Source: VRUE01 sp963748075
GTDB lineage: Bacteria; Actinomycetota; Thermoleophilia; Solirubrobacterales; 70-9
Assembly (NCBI GenBank): GCA_963748075.1
Contig: CAVVHQ010000028.1
Coordinates: 1-64,000, forward strand
Direction: 5' to 3'
Length of the DNA: 64,000 nucleotides
The translations under genes were made by a program, and so were the position numbers. Each line of letters begins with the position of its first letter. The first letter of the stretch is position 1. The notes beneath the pieces are model-generated. The model made no database searches and was not told the origin of the DNA. It was given only the letters and a program-made list of their open reading frames with translations. Positions 46,679 to 54,730 of the stretch are shown in pieces.

Positions 46679-47214
46679 TGGCAGAGGACGCCGAAAGCCG
46701 CTCAGTCGAGATTCGACCCCTGCGCCCGGAGCCGTTGGTGAGCGTCCTCACGCAGCATCGCGTCGACTTCATCGTCGTCGGCGGGTTGGCAGTGGCCGCA
46801 CATGGGTTCGCCCGGGCGACCAAGGACATTGATATATGCCCCGAGCCAAGCGACAACAATCTTCAGCGCCTCGCAGCTGCCCTTGCCGAGTTGGAGGCGA
46901 CGCTGATCGGGTTCGACGAGTTCGAGGGCGAGTTTGACCTAGAGCCAGATCTCGACGGGTTGAAGATGGGTGGCAACTGGACTCTGATGACCCGGCACGG
47001 CCGACTCGACGTGATGCAGGTCTTCAGCCTCGACGGCGCAGACGGGAAAGGCACGTACGAGATCCTTGCTCCTCACACTGTCGAGCGCGACCTCCTTGGC
47101 CATAGAGTTCGCTTCTGCGGCTACGACGACCTGTTGCGAATGAAGCGTTCCGCCGATCGTCCCCAGGACAGAGTCGACGTCGAGAGCCTCAAGGCCGCGC
47201 GGGGCGACCTTTGA
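46678..47214 (+). CDS. Nucleotidyltransferase-like protein, possible toxin of an HTH-NTase pair
   Basis: 178 residues. The minimal nucleotidyltransferase core is DFIVVGGLAVAAHGFARATK followed by DIDICPEPS (the Gly-Gly and D-x-D metal-binding pattern). A third acidic position is likely in RLDVMQVFSLDG. The tail DLLRMKRSADRPQDRVDVES is typical of AbiEii/MNT-like proteins. Together with the HTH gene this looks like a toxin-antitoxin or abortive-infection module. Base composition is lower in GC than neighbours, suggesting acquisition. Confidence 0.65.
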   Translation: MAEDAESRSVEIRPLRPEPLVSVLTQHRVDFIVVGGLAVAAHGFARATKDIDICPEPSDNNLQRLAAALAELEATLIGFDEFEGEFDLEPDLDGLKMGGNWTLMTRHGRLDVMQVFSLDGADGKGTYEILAPHTVERDLLGHRVRFCGYDDLLRMKRSADRPQDRVDVESLKAARGDL

Positions 47215-47230
47215 TATTCGCTCTTTGGGC

Positions 47231-47647
47231 TCACTCCTGAGGTGGGTCGCGATCTTCTGACTTCGAGGAGTCACCATGTCCGAGCAGTCGGACTAGGTTG
47301 CTGCGAGCTTGACCAAAATCACTCGCCAAAACTGAAAAACCGCTCGCGATCACAGCAGCTATCGTCACAAGTGACCCTCCAATCCCGGCCACCATTACGG
47401 CTGCTAGAGCAGCTAGTACTGCTATTAGACCAACGGTTCGGTACGGGTTGAACGTCCTGAGCGGTCATTGCGTGTTCGGGATTGCCGTCTTCAAAGCAAA
47501 CTCGACCAGACCGCGATGCAAACGTTCACGGAGCGAGTCGCCCTCGTCGCGCAGGACGAAACGGATGTAGTGCTCTATGAGGCGCGAGCGAGGATCAACG
47601 TCTTGAGGATCAAGGGCTGGCTGTAGTGCGGTTGCTGCCGAGGTCAC
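47231..47647 (-). pseudogene. Small membrane protein gene with an in-frame TGA
   Basis: From a GTG at 47647 (GAGG site five bases upstream, inside the nrdJ 3' end) the frame encodes 60 residues, TSAATALQPALDPQDVDPRS .. KTAIPNTQ, then TGA at 47467-47465. The same frame continues without other stops for 77 codons, RTFNPYRTVGLIAVLAALAA onward, with two hydrophobic helices and a polar tail ending at 47231. The second part has no start codon before its first helix. It may be a nonsense-mutated gene, read-through, or sequencing error. Function not recognised. Confidence 0.45.
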
Positions 47648-47654
47648 CAGGACC

Positions 47655-50600
47655 TCAGCCGCAGCCGGTGTTGTTGCCGCAGCTGGGGCAGGTGTAGCAA
47701 CTGCCCGTGCGCTGCATCATTCCGCCGCACTGATCGCAGGCGGGGCCGAGGTCGAGGCCGGCCATCTTCGCCGGGACGACCGGGGGCGTTTCGGTGAACG
47801 CCTCCGCGGCGGGGACGGGCTTGCCGCCCGTCGCCTTTGCCCCCTCGGCGCCGTTGCCGGGCTCCGAGTGGCCGTTGGCGCCGTTCGGCGGGCCGGCGGT
47901 GTCACCGGTCGCGATGCCGAGTCCGAGCTGGGTCGTCTCGGCCTCGCGTTTGGCCCGCACCTCCGTGGTGAGGATGCCGAGGTCCTCGAGCGTGTCGGTG
48001 TCTTCGATGAAGCGGCTCGCCAGCCAGCGCATGATGTAGTCGGGCAGCGATTTGGCGAAGGGGATCTCCGGGTTCCCGGTGATCCCCTCCGGCTCGAAGC
48101 GCATGTAGCTGAACTTGCGCACGAAGACCTCGAGCGGCACGCCGTACTGCAGGCCGATCGAGATCGCCGTCGCGAAGGCGTTCATCAGCCCCCGCATCGT
48201 CGAGCCCTCCTTGCCGATGTCGGTGAGGAAGATCTCGCCGACCGAGCCGTCCTCGTATTTTCCGGCGGTGATGTAGCCCTCGTGGCCGGCGATCGAGAAC
48301 TTGTGGGTCCGCGACTCGCGCTCGCGCGGCATCTTCTTGCGCACCGGGCCGGCCGGCGTCTCCGCCTCGGCCTGCTTCTCCTCCTGGGCGTCGGTGCGCA
48401 GCGCCTGCGCCGTCTTCGAGCCGTCGCGGTAGATCGCCAGCGCCTTCAGGCCGCCCTTCCAGCCGCGCGCGTAGGCGTCGGCGATGTCCTCGACCGTCGC
48501 CGACTCGGGCAGGTTGACCGTCTTCGAGATCGCCCCGGAGATGAACGGCTGCGTCGCCGCCATCATGTCGATGTGGCCGGTGTGGGAGATCGCCCGCTCG
48601 CCGACCGCGACGTCGAAGACGGGCAGGTGCTCGTCCTTCAGCCCCGGTGCCCCGATGATCGTCGCCTGCTCGGCGACGTAGGCGTCGATCTGGTCGACCT
48701 CGCCATCCGAATAGCCGAGCGTGCGCAGCGCCAGCGGCACCGAGCGGTTGACGATCGTCATCTGCCCGCCGCCGACCAGCTCCTTGAACTTGACCAGCGA
48801 GAAGTCGGGCTCGATCCCGGTCGTGTCGCAGTCCATCAGGAAGCTGATCGTCCCGGTCGGCGCCAGCACCGTTGCCTGCGCGTTGCGGTAGCCGTGCTCC
48901 TCGCCCAGCTCGACCGCCTCGTCCCAGGCGCGCCGCGCGGCCTCGAGCAGCTCGCCCTTGATCCCCGCGGGATCGATGTCGTAGGCGGCGTCGCGGTGCA
49001 TCCGCATCACCCCGTTGTGGGCCTCGCGGTTGCGCTCGTACTCGTCGTAGGGCCCGGTCGCTCCGGCGGCGATCTCGCGCCGATTGGCGGTAGGCGCGGC
49101 CGGTCATCAGCGCGGTGAGCGCGGCGGCGACGTTGCGGCCCTGGTCGGAGTCGTAGGGCAGCCCGTCGGACATCAGCAGCGCGCCGAGGTTTGCGTAGCC
49201 GAGCCCGAGCTGGCGGAAGGCGTTGGCGTTGGCGGCGATCTCCTCGGTCGGGTAGGAGGAGTTGCCGACGACGATCTCCTGCGCGAGGAAGACGACGTCG
49301 ACCGCGTGCTCGAAGTCCTCGACGTCGAACGAACCGTCCTCGCGGCGGAACCTCATCAGGTTGAGCGAGGCGAGGTTGCAGGCCGAGTCGTCGACGTGCA
49401 TGTACTCACTGCACGGGTTGGACGCGTTGATCCGCCCCGACTCCGGACAGGTGTGCCAGCGGTTGATCGCCGTGTCGTACTGGACGCCCGGGGTCGGCGC
49501 AGCGCCAGGCGGCGTCGGCGATCTGGTTCATCAGCTCGCGCGCCGGCAGCGTCTTCACCGCGTCGCCGGTCGTCCGTGCCAGCAGGTCCCAGTCCTCGCC
49601 CGCTTCGACCGCCTCCATGAACTCGTCGGTTACCCGCACCGAGTTGTTGGCGTTTTGGTACTGGATCGAGGTGAAGCCCTCGCCGTCGATCGACATGTCG
49701 AAGCCGGCGTCGCGCAGCGCCGCCGCCTTCTTCTCCTCGTCGGCCTTGCACCAGATGAAGTGCTCGATGTCGGGGTGGTCGACGTCGAGCACGACCATCT
49801 TCGCCGCGCGCCGCGTCTTGCCGCCCGACTTGATCGTTCCCGCCCAGGCGTCGGCGCCGCGCATGAAGCTGACCGGGCCGCTCGCCGTGCCGCCCTTCGC
49901 CAGCGGCTCCATCGAGCCGCGGATGTTGGAGAGGTTGATCCCCGACCCCGAGCCGCCGCGGAAGATCTTGCCCTCCTTGGTGTTCCACTCGAGGATCGAC
50001 TCCATGTTGTCCTCGACGCTGAGGATGAAGCAGTTGTGGACGGCGATGTTGTTGCTCAGAGTACTCGCCGGACTCGGTCTGGATGTCGTAGACCTCCTGG
50101 ACGCCCAGCTCTTCGATCGCGACGATCTCCTCCTCGCGAAGATCGGGGCAGACCTTGGGATTGCGCAGCTCCAGCGACGCGAGCAGGCGGCTGCTGCTTG
50201 TCCTCGCCGACGAAACCGATCAGCTCGGCGAAGCGGACGCGCTCAGAGCCGATGTTGATCGAGAGCTCGTGTAGATCGTGCCGGTTGCTCTCGTGGTCTC
50301 GCTCTTTCGCATACGACGGGAATGGATCCCGATCGAGTTGAGAAGGATCTGGCAGATCCTCGCGTCCAGCTCTCGCCGATCACGGCGAAGCCGATCCGGG
50401 CATTCTCGTAGCCGCCAGTGCGGCTGATGGTCATGTAGCCATCGGCCTGGAAGACGCTGCGGAGATAGGCGCAGATCTCCTCGTGAGTCGCGGTCCAGAG
50501 GCGGCTGGGAACGCGGATCTCGGTTCCGCGCTCGAAGAGCTCCCAGCGCTCGACGAAGTCGCGAAGCACCTCGCCATAGAGACGGATCCGTCGAACCTCG

Positions 50601-51644
50601 ACCTCCTGGGTGTCGGCCACCCGCACTTTGCGATGCACGTCGGGCAGGGCGACATCGAGGTTCTCCATCACCCAGGCGTACTCGTCGTCGCTAGCGACCT
50701 GGAACTCGATGGTCAGCGAGGTATTCGTCCCGCTCTCGTATTGCCCGACGAAGCCATCGGCTTGCAGCCAGCCGGCGAGCGCAGCCTCGGCGCGATCGAC
50801 GCGCGTGGCCTCGTCGAGAACTTGGAGGCGATCGGTTCCATCGAACTCAGCCAGGGCCGGTCCACCTGCTGCGACCAGGGCGCGGTCGGCGACCTTTGCT
50901 CGGTGAGGATGAAGATGCAGCCGCATGCCGGGCTCGAGCTGGTCGACCCGGAGCCACTGCGGCTCGGTGCGCCGCTCCGAGACAGCCTTGACGAGGTGGT
51001 CGGGCGTGGCTTCGATGAAGCCGCCGTTGCGGAGCTTCACGCGCATCACCGGCTTGCGGCCATTGGCCTTGACGGCGAGGACGCGGGTCACGCCGTTGGC
51101 GTCGTAGACCTCGCGGCCGATCTGCTCATCCTCGACGAGCTCCCCGATCGGGACCATGCCCTCTGGAGTGGAGACGAGCGCGATGCGGTGGCAGGCCGAG
51201 GATTGCGGGCGCTCCTCGAAGCCGACGTTGAACCAGACCGGCGAGTTGAAGGCCGCCTTCTGGTTGAGCAGGATCGAGGTCAACTCCGCTTCGAAGGCGT
51301 CGGCGTCCTCCTCGGAGGCGAAGTAGCCGCCCTCGCGCCCCCAGCCGGAGATCGTCCCCGCGACCCGGCCGATCATCTCTTTCACCGAGCGCTCGCGCTT
51401 CTCGCTGCCGAGCTGGCCGCGGAAGTACTTCTGGGCGACGATGTTGGTCGCGTTCTGGCTCCAGCTCTTCGGGAACTCGACCCCGCGCTGCTCGAAGGCC
51501 GGGTCGGCCGGATCGCCGATCACCGCGTCGCGGGTCTCCCACTCGATCTGGTCGAAGGGATGCGTTCCGCGGAGAGGAGAAGCGGCGCTCTATCGCGAGG
51601 CCCTTGAGACCGTTCTTCGGAGCGCTGGTTGCGGTCTGGGACAT
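47655..51644 (-). pseudogene. nrdJ: Adenosylcobalamin-dependent (class II) ribonucleotide reductase with intein, frame disrupted
   Basis: The protein reads from MSQTATSAPKNGLKGL at 51644 (AGAGGAG site eight bases before) to the zinc-type tail CDQCGGMMQRTG .. CYTCPSCGNNTGCG at 47655. It turns ribonucleotides into deoxyribonucleotides using B12. Core pieces are NSPVWFNVGFEERPQSSA, CFILSVEDNMESILEWNTKE and ATVLAPTGTISFLMDCDTTG-type sequence. Seven frame changes are needed, near 51565, 50350, 50300, 50200, 50065, 49500 and 49076; five are +1 and two -1. Conserved residues continue across each break, so the changes are recent or are sequencing errors. Confidence 0.85.
50033..51193 (-). other. Intein with LAGLIDADG homing-endonuclease domain inside nrdJ
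   Basis: It begins at Cys (CHRIALVSTPEGMVPIGELV, splicing block A), directly after extein ..PQSSA, and ends IAVHN before Cys of CFILS. Block B is GGFIEATPDHLVKA. Two endonuclease motifs are visible, LAGWLQADGFVG and LRSVFQADGYMTI. The C-terminal third contains four of the seven frameshifts (near 50350, 50300, 50200, 50065), including one base in the GEY-LSNNIAVHN splicing block. As written it could not splice. Confidence 0.85.
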
Positions 51645-51825
51645 CGAACTTCTCCTCTCGGGGCGACTTTCAGGGTGAGCTATCCAGCATCGTCGACGAG
51701 TCGGACGTAACCGGGCCGAAATCCGCTTTCGACGCCGTATTTCTGGAAGATCTATTGCAATTCGTCGCTCTTACATGGTGTCAAGTCCGCAAACTCGGCA
51801 GAAAGAGACGAGTACCCTTCCGGAC

Positions 51826-52677
51826 ATGGTCGACGAACATTTGCGCAGGGGCGCCGAGCGGATGGGCGAGCGGCTGGAGACGGCGCGCGACGCCGCGACC
51901 GAGCGGGCCGGCGCCGCCCGGATGGGCGAGCGGCTGGAGACGGCGCGCGACGCCGCGACCGAGCGGGCCGGCGCCGCCCGTGAGGCGGCGGTCGAGCGAG
52001 CCGAGGCCGCGAGGGAGGCCGCGTCGGAGGCGATCGCCTCGATCAAGCCGCGGCTGCGTGGCGTCTCGCACGAGTGGGCCTTCTTCGTCTCGCTCCTCGG
52101 CGGCGCCGGGCTGATCGTCGCCGCGAGCACGCCGAGGGCGACGCTTGCGGTCGCGATCTACGCGGTCAGCCTCTCGGCGCTGCTCGGCACCAGCGCCCTC
52201 TACCACCGGGTGAACTGGAAGCGGCCCGACGTGCGCCGCTGGATGCGCCGCCTCGATCACTCGATGATCTTCTTCCTCATCGCCGGCACCTACACGCCGT
52301 TCGCGCTGCTCGTCCTCAACGGCCCGCTCGCCGACGCGATCCTCTTCGTCGTCTGGGTCGGCGCGATCGCCGGCGCCGTCGTCGAGATGGTCTGGATCGA
52401 CCACCCGAAATGGGTCGCGGCGTTGATCTACCTGTCGTTGGGCTGGGTCGCCGCGGTCGCCTTCCCGGGCCTGTGGAACGAGATGGGGATCGCCGGCACC
52501 CTGCTGGTCGCCGCCGGCGGCCTCCTCTACACCGCCGGGGCGGTGGTCTATGCGACCCAGCGGCCCAACCCCAACCCGCGCGTCTTCGGCTACCACGAGG
52601 TCTTCCACGCGCTCGTCATCGCCGCCGCCGCGGCCCACTTCTCAGCTATCGCCTTCTTCGCCCTGCCCGCTGCTTGA
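51826..52677 (+). CDS. Hemolysin-III/PAQR-family membrane protein with a duplicated N-terminal helix
   Basis: 283 residues. The N-terminal ~75 residues are a charged helix rich in Ala/Glu/Arg; a 60-bp block in it is exactly duplicated in tandem. From GVSHEWAFFVSLLGGAGLIV onward there are seven membrane helices with the family metal-site motifs TSALYHRVNW, RRLDHSMIFFLIAGTYTP and GYHEVFHALVIAAA (Ser, Asp and His residues). The YqfA/hemolysin III branch is known but its enzymatic role is unsettled. ATG at 51826. Confidence 0.85.
   Translation: MVDEHLRRGAERMGERLETARDAATERAGAARMGERLETARDAATERAGAAREAAVERAEAAREAASEAIASIKPRLRGVSHEWAFFVSLLGGAGLIVAASTPRATLAVAIYAVSLSALLGTSALYHRVNWKRPDVRRWMRRLDHSMIFFLIAGTYTPFALLVLNGPLADAILFVVWVGAIAGAVVEMVWIDHPKWVAALIYLSLGWVAAVAFPGLWNEMGIAGTLLVAAGGLLYTAGAVVYATQRPNPNPRVFGYHEVFHALVIAAAAAHFSAIAFFALPAA
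51859..51978 (+). repeat. Perfect 60-bp tandem duplication
   Basis: Units 51859-51918 and 51919-51978 are identical and encode RMGERLETARDAATERAGAA twice in the hemolysin-III-like protein. Confidence 0.97.
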
Positions 52678-52684
52678 CGTAGAC

Positions 52685-52792
52685 GGAGGGAGCTGGGCAT
52701 CCCCTCTCCGGGAGCCCGCATTGAAACGGCCTCTCGGGTTCCGGGCGGGGTGGGCTCCAAAGCTCCCGGAGAGAGGACGCCCACCTCCCTCC
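52685..52792. repeat. Large palindromic element between convergent genes
   Basis: 31-base arms, 52685-52715 and 52762-52792, match at 28 positions (core CTCTCCGGGAGC). A diverged third piece (GGCTCCCGGAGGGGGA) follows at about 52833-52850. It fills the 182-base gap between two convergent genes and can fold as a long hairpin. It has no clear coding content. Confidence 0.8.
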
Positions 52793-52859
52793 ATCCGCGC
52801 GGCTTCGGATTGCTCCCTCTCTCCCTCAGCGGGCTCCCGGAGGGGGACCCCGACGCCCT

Positions 52860-53609
52860 CTACGCGACGGCTGACGCGGCGCGCTCCTTCGCCGCCTCGA
52901 CCAGCGCCAGCACCTGGATCTCCTCGCCTTCGCGCAGCAGCGCCACCGGGTCGGGGTCGCCGTTGACGATCCCCTCGAAGAACTCCTTGCGGTCCTGGTA
53001 GGTCGGCAGCGTCCCCTTCGCCCAGCCGCGGGCGTCGTTGAGGATCACCGCCAGTCGCGCGTACTCCTCGCCGAACAGCTCGGCGATCTCCCGCTTCATC
53101 CGCTTCGCCAGGGCGGGGGAGGCGCCGGCGGTCGAGATCGCGATCGCGAGCGGGCCGGTGCGCAGGATCGCCGGCAGGATGAAGTTGCAGAGCGGCGGCA
53201 CGTCGACCACGTTGACCAGCATCGCCCGCCGCTCGGCGTCGTCGTAGACGCCGATGTTGACCTCGCTGTCGTCGGTCGCGGCGATCGCCATGAAGGCGCC
53301 CTCGAGGTCGGCGGCGCCGGCGTAGGGGCGCCGCTCCCACCCGATCGACTCCTCGGTGGCCAGCGACTCCAGCTCCGGGTGGGCGAGCGGCGCGATCAGG
53401 GTCACGTCGGCGTCGCAGGCGAGCAGCCCCTCGACCTTCTCGAGGCCGACGTCGCCGCCGCCCACCACCAGGCAGCGCCGGCCCTTCAGCTTCAGGCAGG
53501 CGATGTAGAACGGCGTCTCCAGCATGTCGCGCACGCACGACTGGTCGCAGATCCCCTTGCGGAGCTGGCAGACGCACTCCTTGCCGGCGTAGGCCTGGGC
53601 GGGCGGCAT
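52860..53609 (-). CDS. Precorrin-2 dehydrogenase / sirohydrochlorin ferrochelatase-type (CysG N-terminal domain)
   Basis: 249 residues. The NAD-binding Rossmann motif is CLVVGGGDVGLEKVEGLLAC. The segments RAMLVNVVDVPPLCNFILPA and IAISTAGASPALAKRMKREI are the siroheme-synthase N-terminal signatures. It makes sirohydrochlorin and siroheme from precorrin-2; the methyltransferase domain of full CysG is absent. An unusual N-terminal extension carries four cysteines (ECVCQLRKGICDQSC). A start at the ATG at 53525 would remove it. No cys or nir genes are adjacent. Confidence 0.88.
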   Translation of the reverse strand: MPPAQAYAGKECVCQLRKGICDQSCVRDMLETPFYIACLKLKGRRCLVVGGGDVGLEKVEGLLACDADVTLIAPLAHPELESLATEESIGWERRPYAGAADLEGAFMAIAATDDSEVNIGVYDDAERRAMLVNVVDVPPLCNFILPAILRTGPLAIAISTAGASPALAKRMKREIAELFGEEYARLAVILNDARGWAKGTLPTYQDRKEFFEGIVNGDPDPVALLREGEEIQVLALVEAAKERAASAVA

Positions 53610-53622
53610 ATCCAGACGAAGG

Positions 53623-54552
53623 TTAGAGGGCGCCCAGCGTCAGCCGCAGGCCCTCATCCAGTCCCGTCTCCGCCCGCCAGCCCAGCTCGCGCTCGGCGCG
53701 CGCCGGGTCGATCGAGATCCGCTGCACCTCACCGGCCCGGGGTGGGGCGAGCTCGGGTTCGAAGCCCTCGGCGTCGGCCAGCGCACCGAGCCGGGCGACG
53801 AGCTGGAGCACGTCGGTCTCCACCCCCGTGCCGACGTTGATCGCGCCGCTGGCCTGCGATTCCGCCGCGGCCAGCATCGCGGCGACCACGTCGCCCACAT
53901 ATATGTAGTCGCGGGTCTGCCTGCCGTCGCCGTAGACGGTCGGCCGCCCGCCGGCCCGCAGCCGTCCGCAGAAGATCGCGATCACCCCCGCCTCGCCGAG
54001 CGGGTCCTGGCGCGGCCCGTAGACGTTGCCGAGCCGCAGGCTCACCCCGGACAGCCCGTAGAGCCGCTCGTACAGCGCCAGGTATCCCTCCGCCGCGTAC
54101 TTGCTCTGACCGTAGGCGGAGAACGGTTCGGTCGGCGCGTCCTCGCCGAGCGGCAGCTCCTTGCCCTCGCCCTCGCCGTAGATCGCCCCGCCGGTGGAGC
54201 TGAAGACGAATCGCGAGCCCGCCTCGCGCGCCGCCTCGAGCGCGTTGGCGGTGCCGCCGACGTTGACCGCGGCGTCGAAGGCCGGATCGGCCAGCGACTT
54301 GCGGACGTCGATCTGCGCCGCCAGGTGGAAGACGACCTCGGGCCGCTCCGCCGCGGCAAGCTCGGCCAGCGCGGCGCCCTCGCGGACGTCCAGCTCGACC
54401 AGCTTCGCCCCCGCGGCGAGCGCCCCGTCGAGGTTCTCGCGCCGCCCGGTCGAGAGGTCGTCGACCGCCGTCACCGCGTTGCCGCGCGCCAGCAGCGCGT
54501 CGACCAGGTTCGAGCCGATGAAGCCGGCGCCGCCGGTGACCAGAGCCTTCAT
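53623..54552 (-). CDS. NAD-dependent epimerase/dehydratase (UDP-glucose 4-epimerase-like)
   Basis: 309 residues of the extended short-chain dehydrogenase family. NAD motif is VTGGAGFIGSNLVDALL, with VFHLAAQIDVRKS after it. Catalytic Ser/Tyr/Lys are in SSTGGAIYGEGEG and AYGQSKYAAEGYL. The segment RLGNVYGPRQDP is the usual sugar-nucleotide loop. It likely interconverts UDP-sugars for cell-surface glycans. ATG at 54552; upstream open frame lies over repeat R4. Confidence 0.9.
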   Translation of the reverse strand: MKALVTGGAGFIGSNLVDALLARGNAVTAVDDLSTGRRENLDGALAAGAKLVELDVREGAALAELAAAERPEVVFHLAAQIDVRKSLADPAFDAAVNVGGTANALEAAREAGSRFVFSSTGGAIYGEGEGKELPLGEDAPTEPFSAYGQSKYAAEGYLALYERLYGLSGVSLRLGNVYGPRQDPLGEAGVIAIFCGRLRAGGRPTVYGDGRQTRDYIYVGDVVAAMLAAAESQASGAINVGTGVETDVLQLVARLGALADAEGFEPELAPPRAGEVQRISIDPARAERELGWRAETGLDEGLRLTLGAL

Positions 54553-54570
54553 GAGCGGGCCGATCCTAGA

Positions 54571-54619
54571 GCCGATGGGCCGATAAGTGGAGCCGGAGTT
54601 GACATATCGGCCCATCGGC
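54571..54619. repeat. 49-bp palindromic element R4, copy 3
   Basis: Perfect 15-base arms (GCCGATGGGCCGATA at 54571-54585, complement at 54605-54619) with the shared centre AGTGGAGCCGGAGTTGACA. Located in the divergent gap between the epimerase and topA genes. Confidence 0.9.
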
Positions 54620-54730
54620 GGCGGAGAGGGGGCGCCGAATGCCCCTGCTACCCTCGCCGCCCCAATCAACAACTTCGTCTTCGCGGACCCGTGAAGAGTC
54701 AGATTGCGACACAGGCCCGCTCCGCCTCAG

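Noticed and set aside
47242..47451. 69-codon plus-strand frame downstream of the nucleotidyltransferase
   Set aside because: It is antisense to a better minus-strand frame with two hydrophobic helices that continues from the gene behind nrdJ.
50033..51193. Programmed frameshifting in nrdJ
   Set aside because: Seven shifts of mixed sign without slippery heptamers or common structure fit decay or sequencing error, not a recoding mechanism.
51645..51825. Cobalamin riboswitch or NrdR boxes upstream of nrdJ
   Set aside because: I looked for the B12-box core and paired NrdR boxes in this 181-base gap and saw neither; only a normal AGAGGAG site is present.
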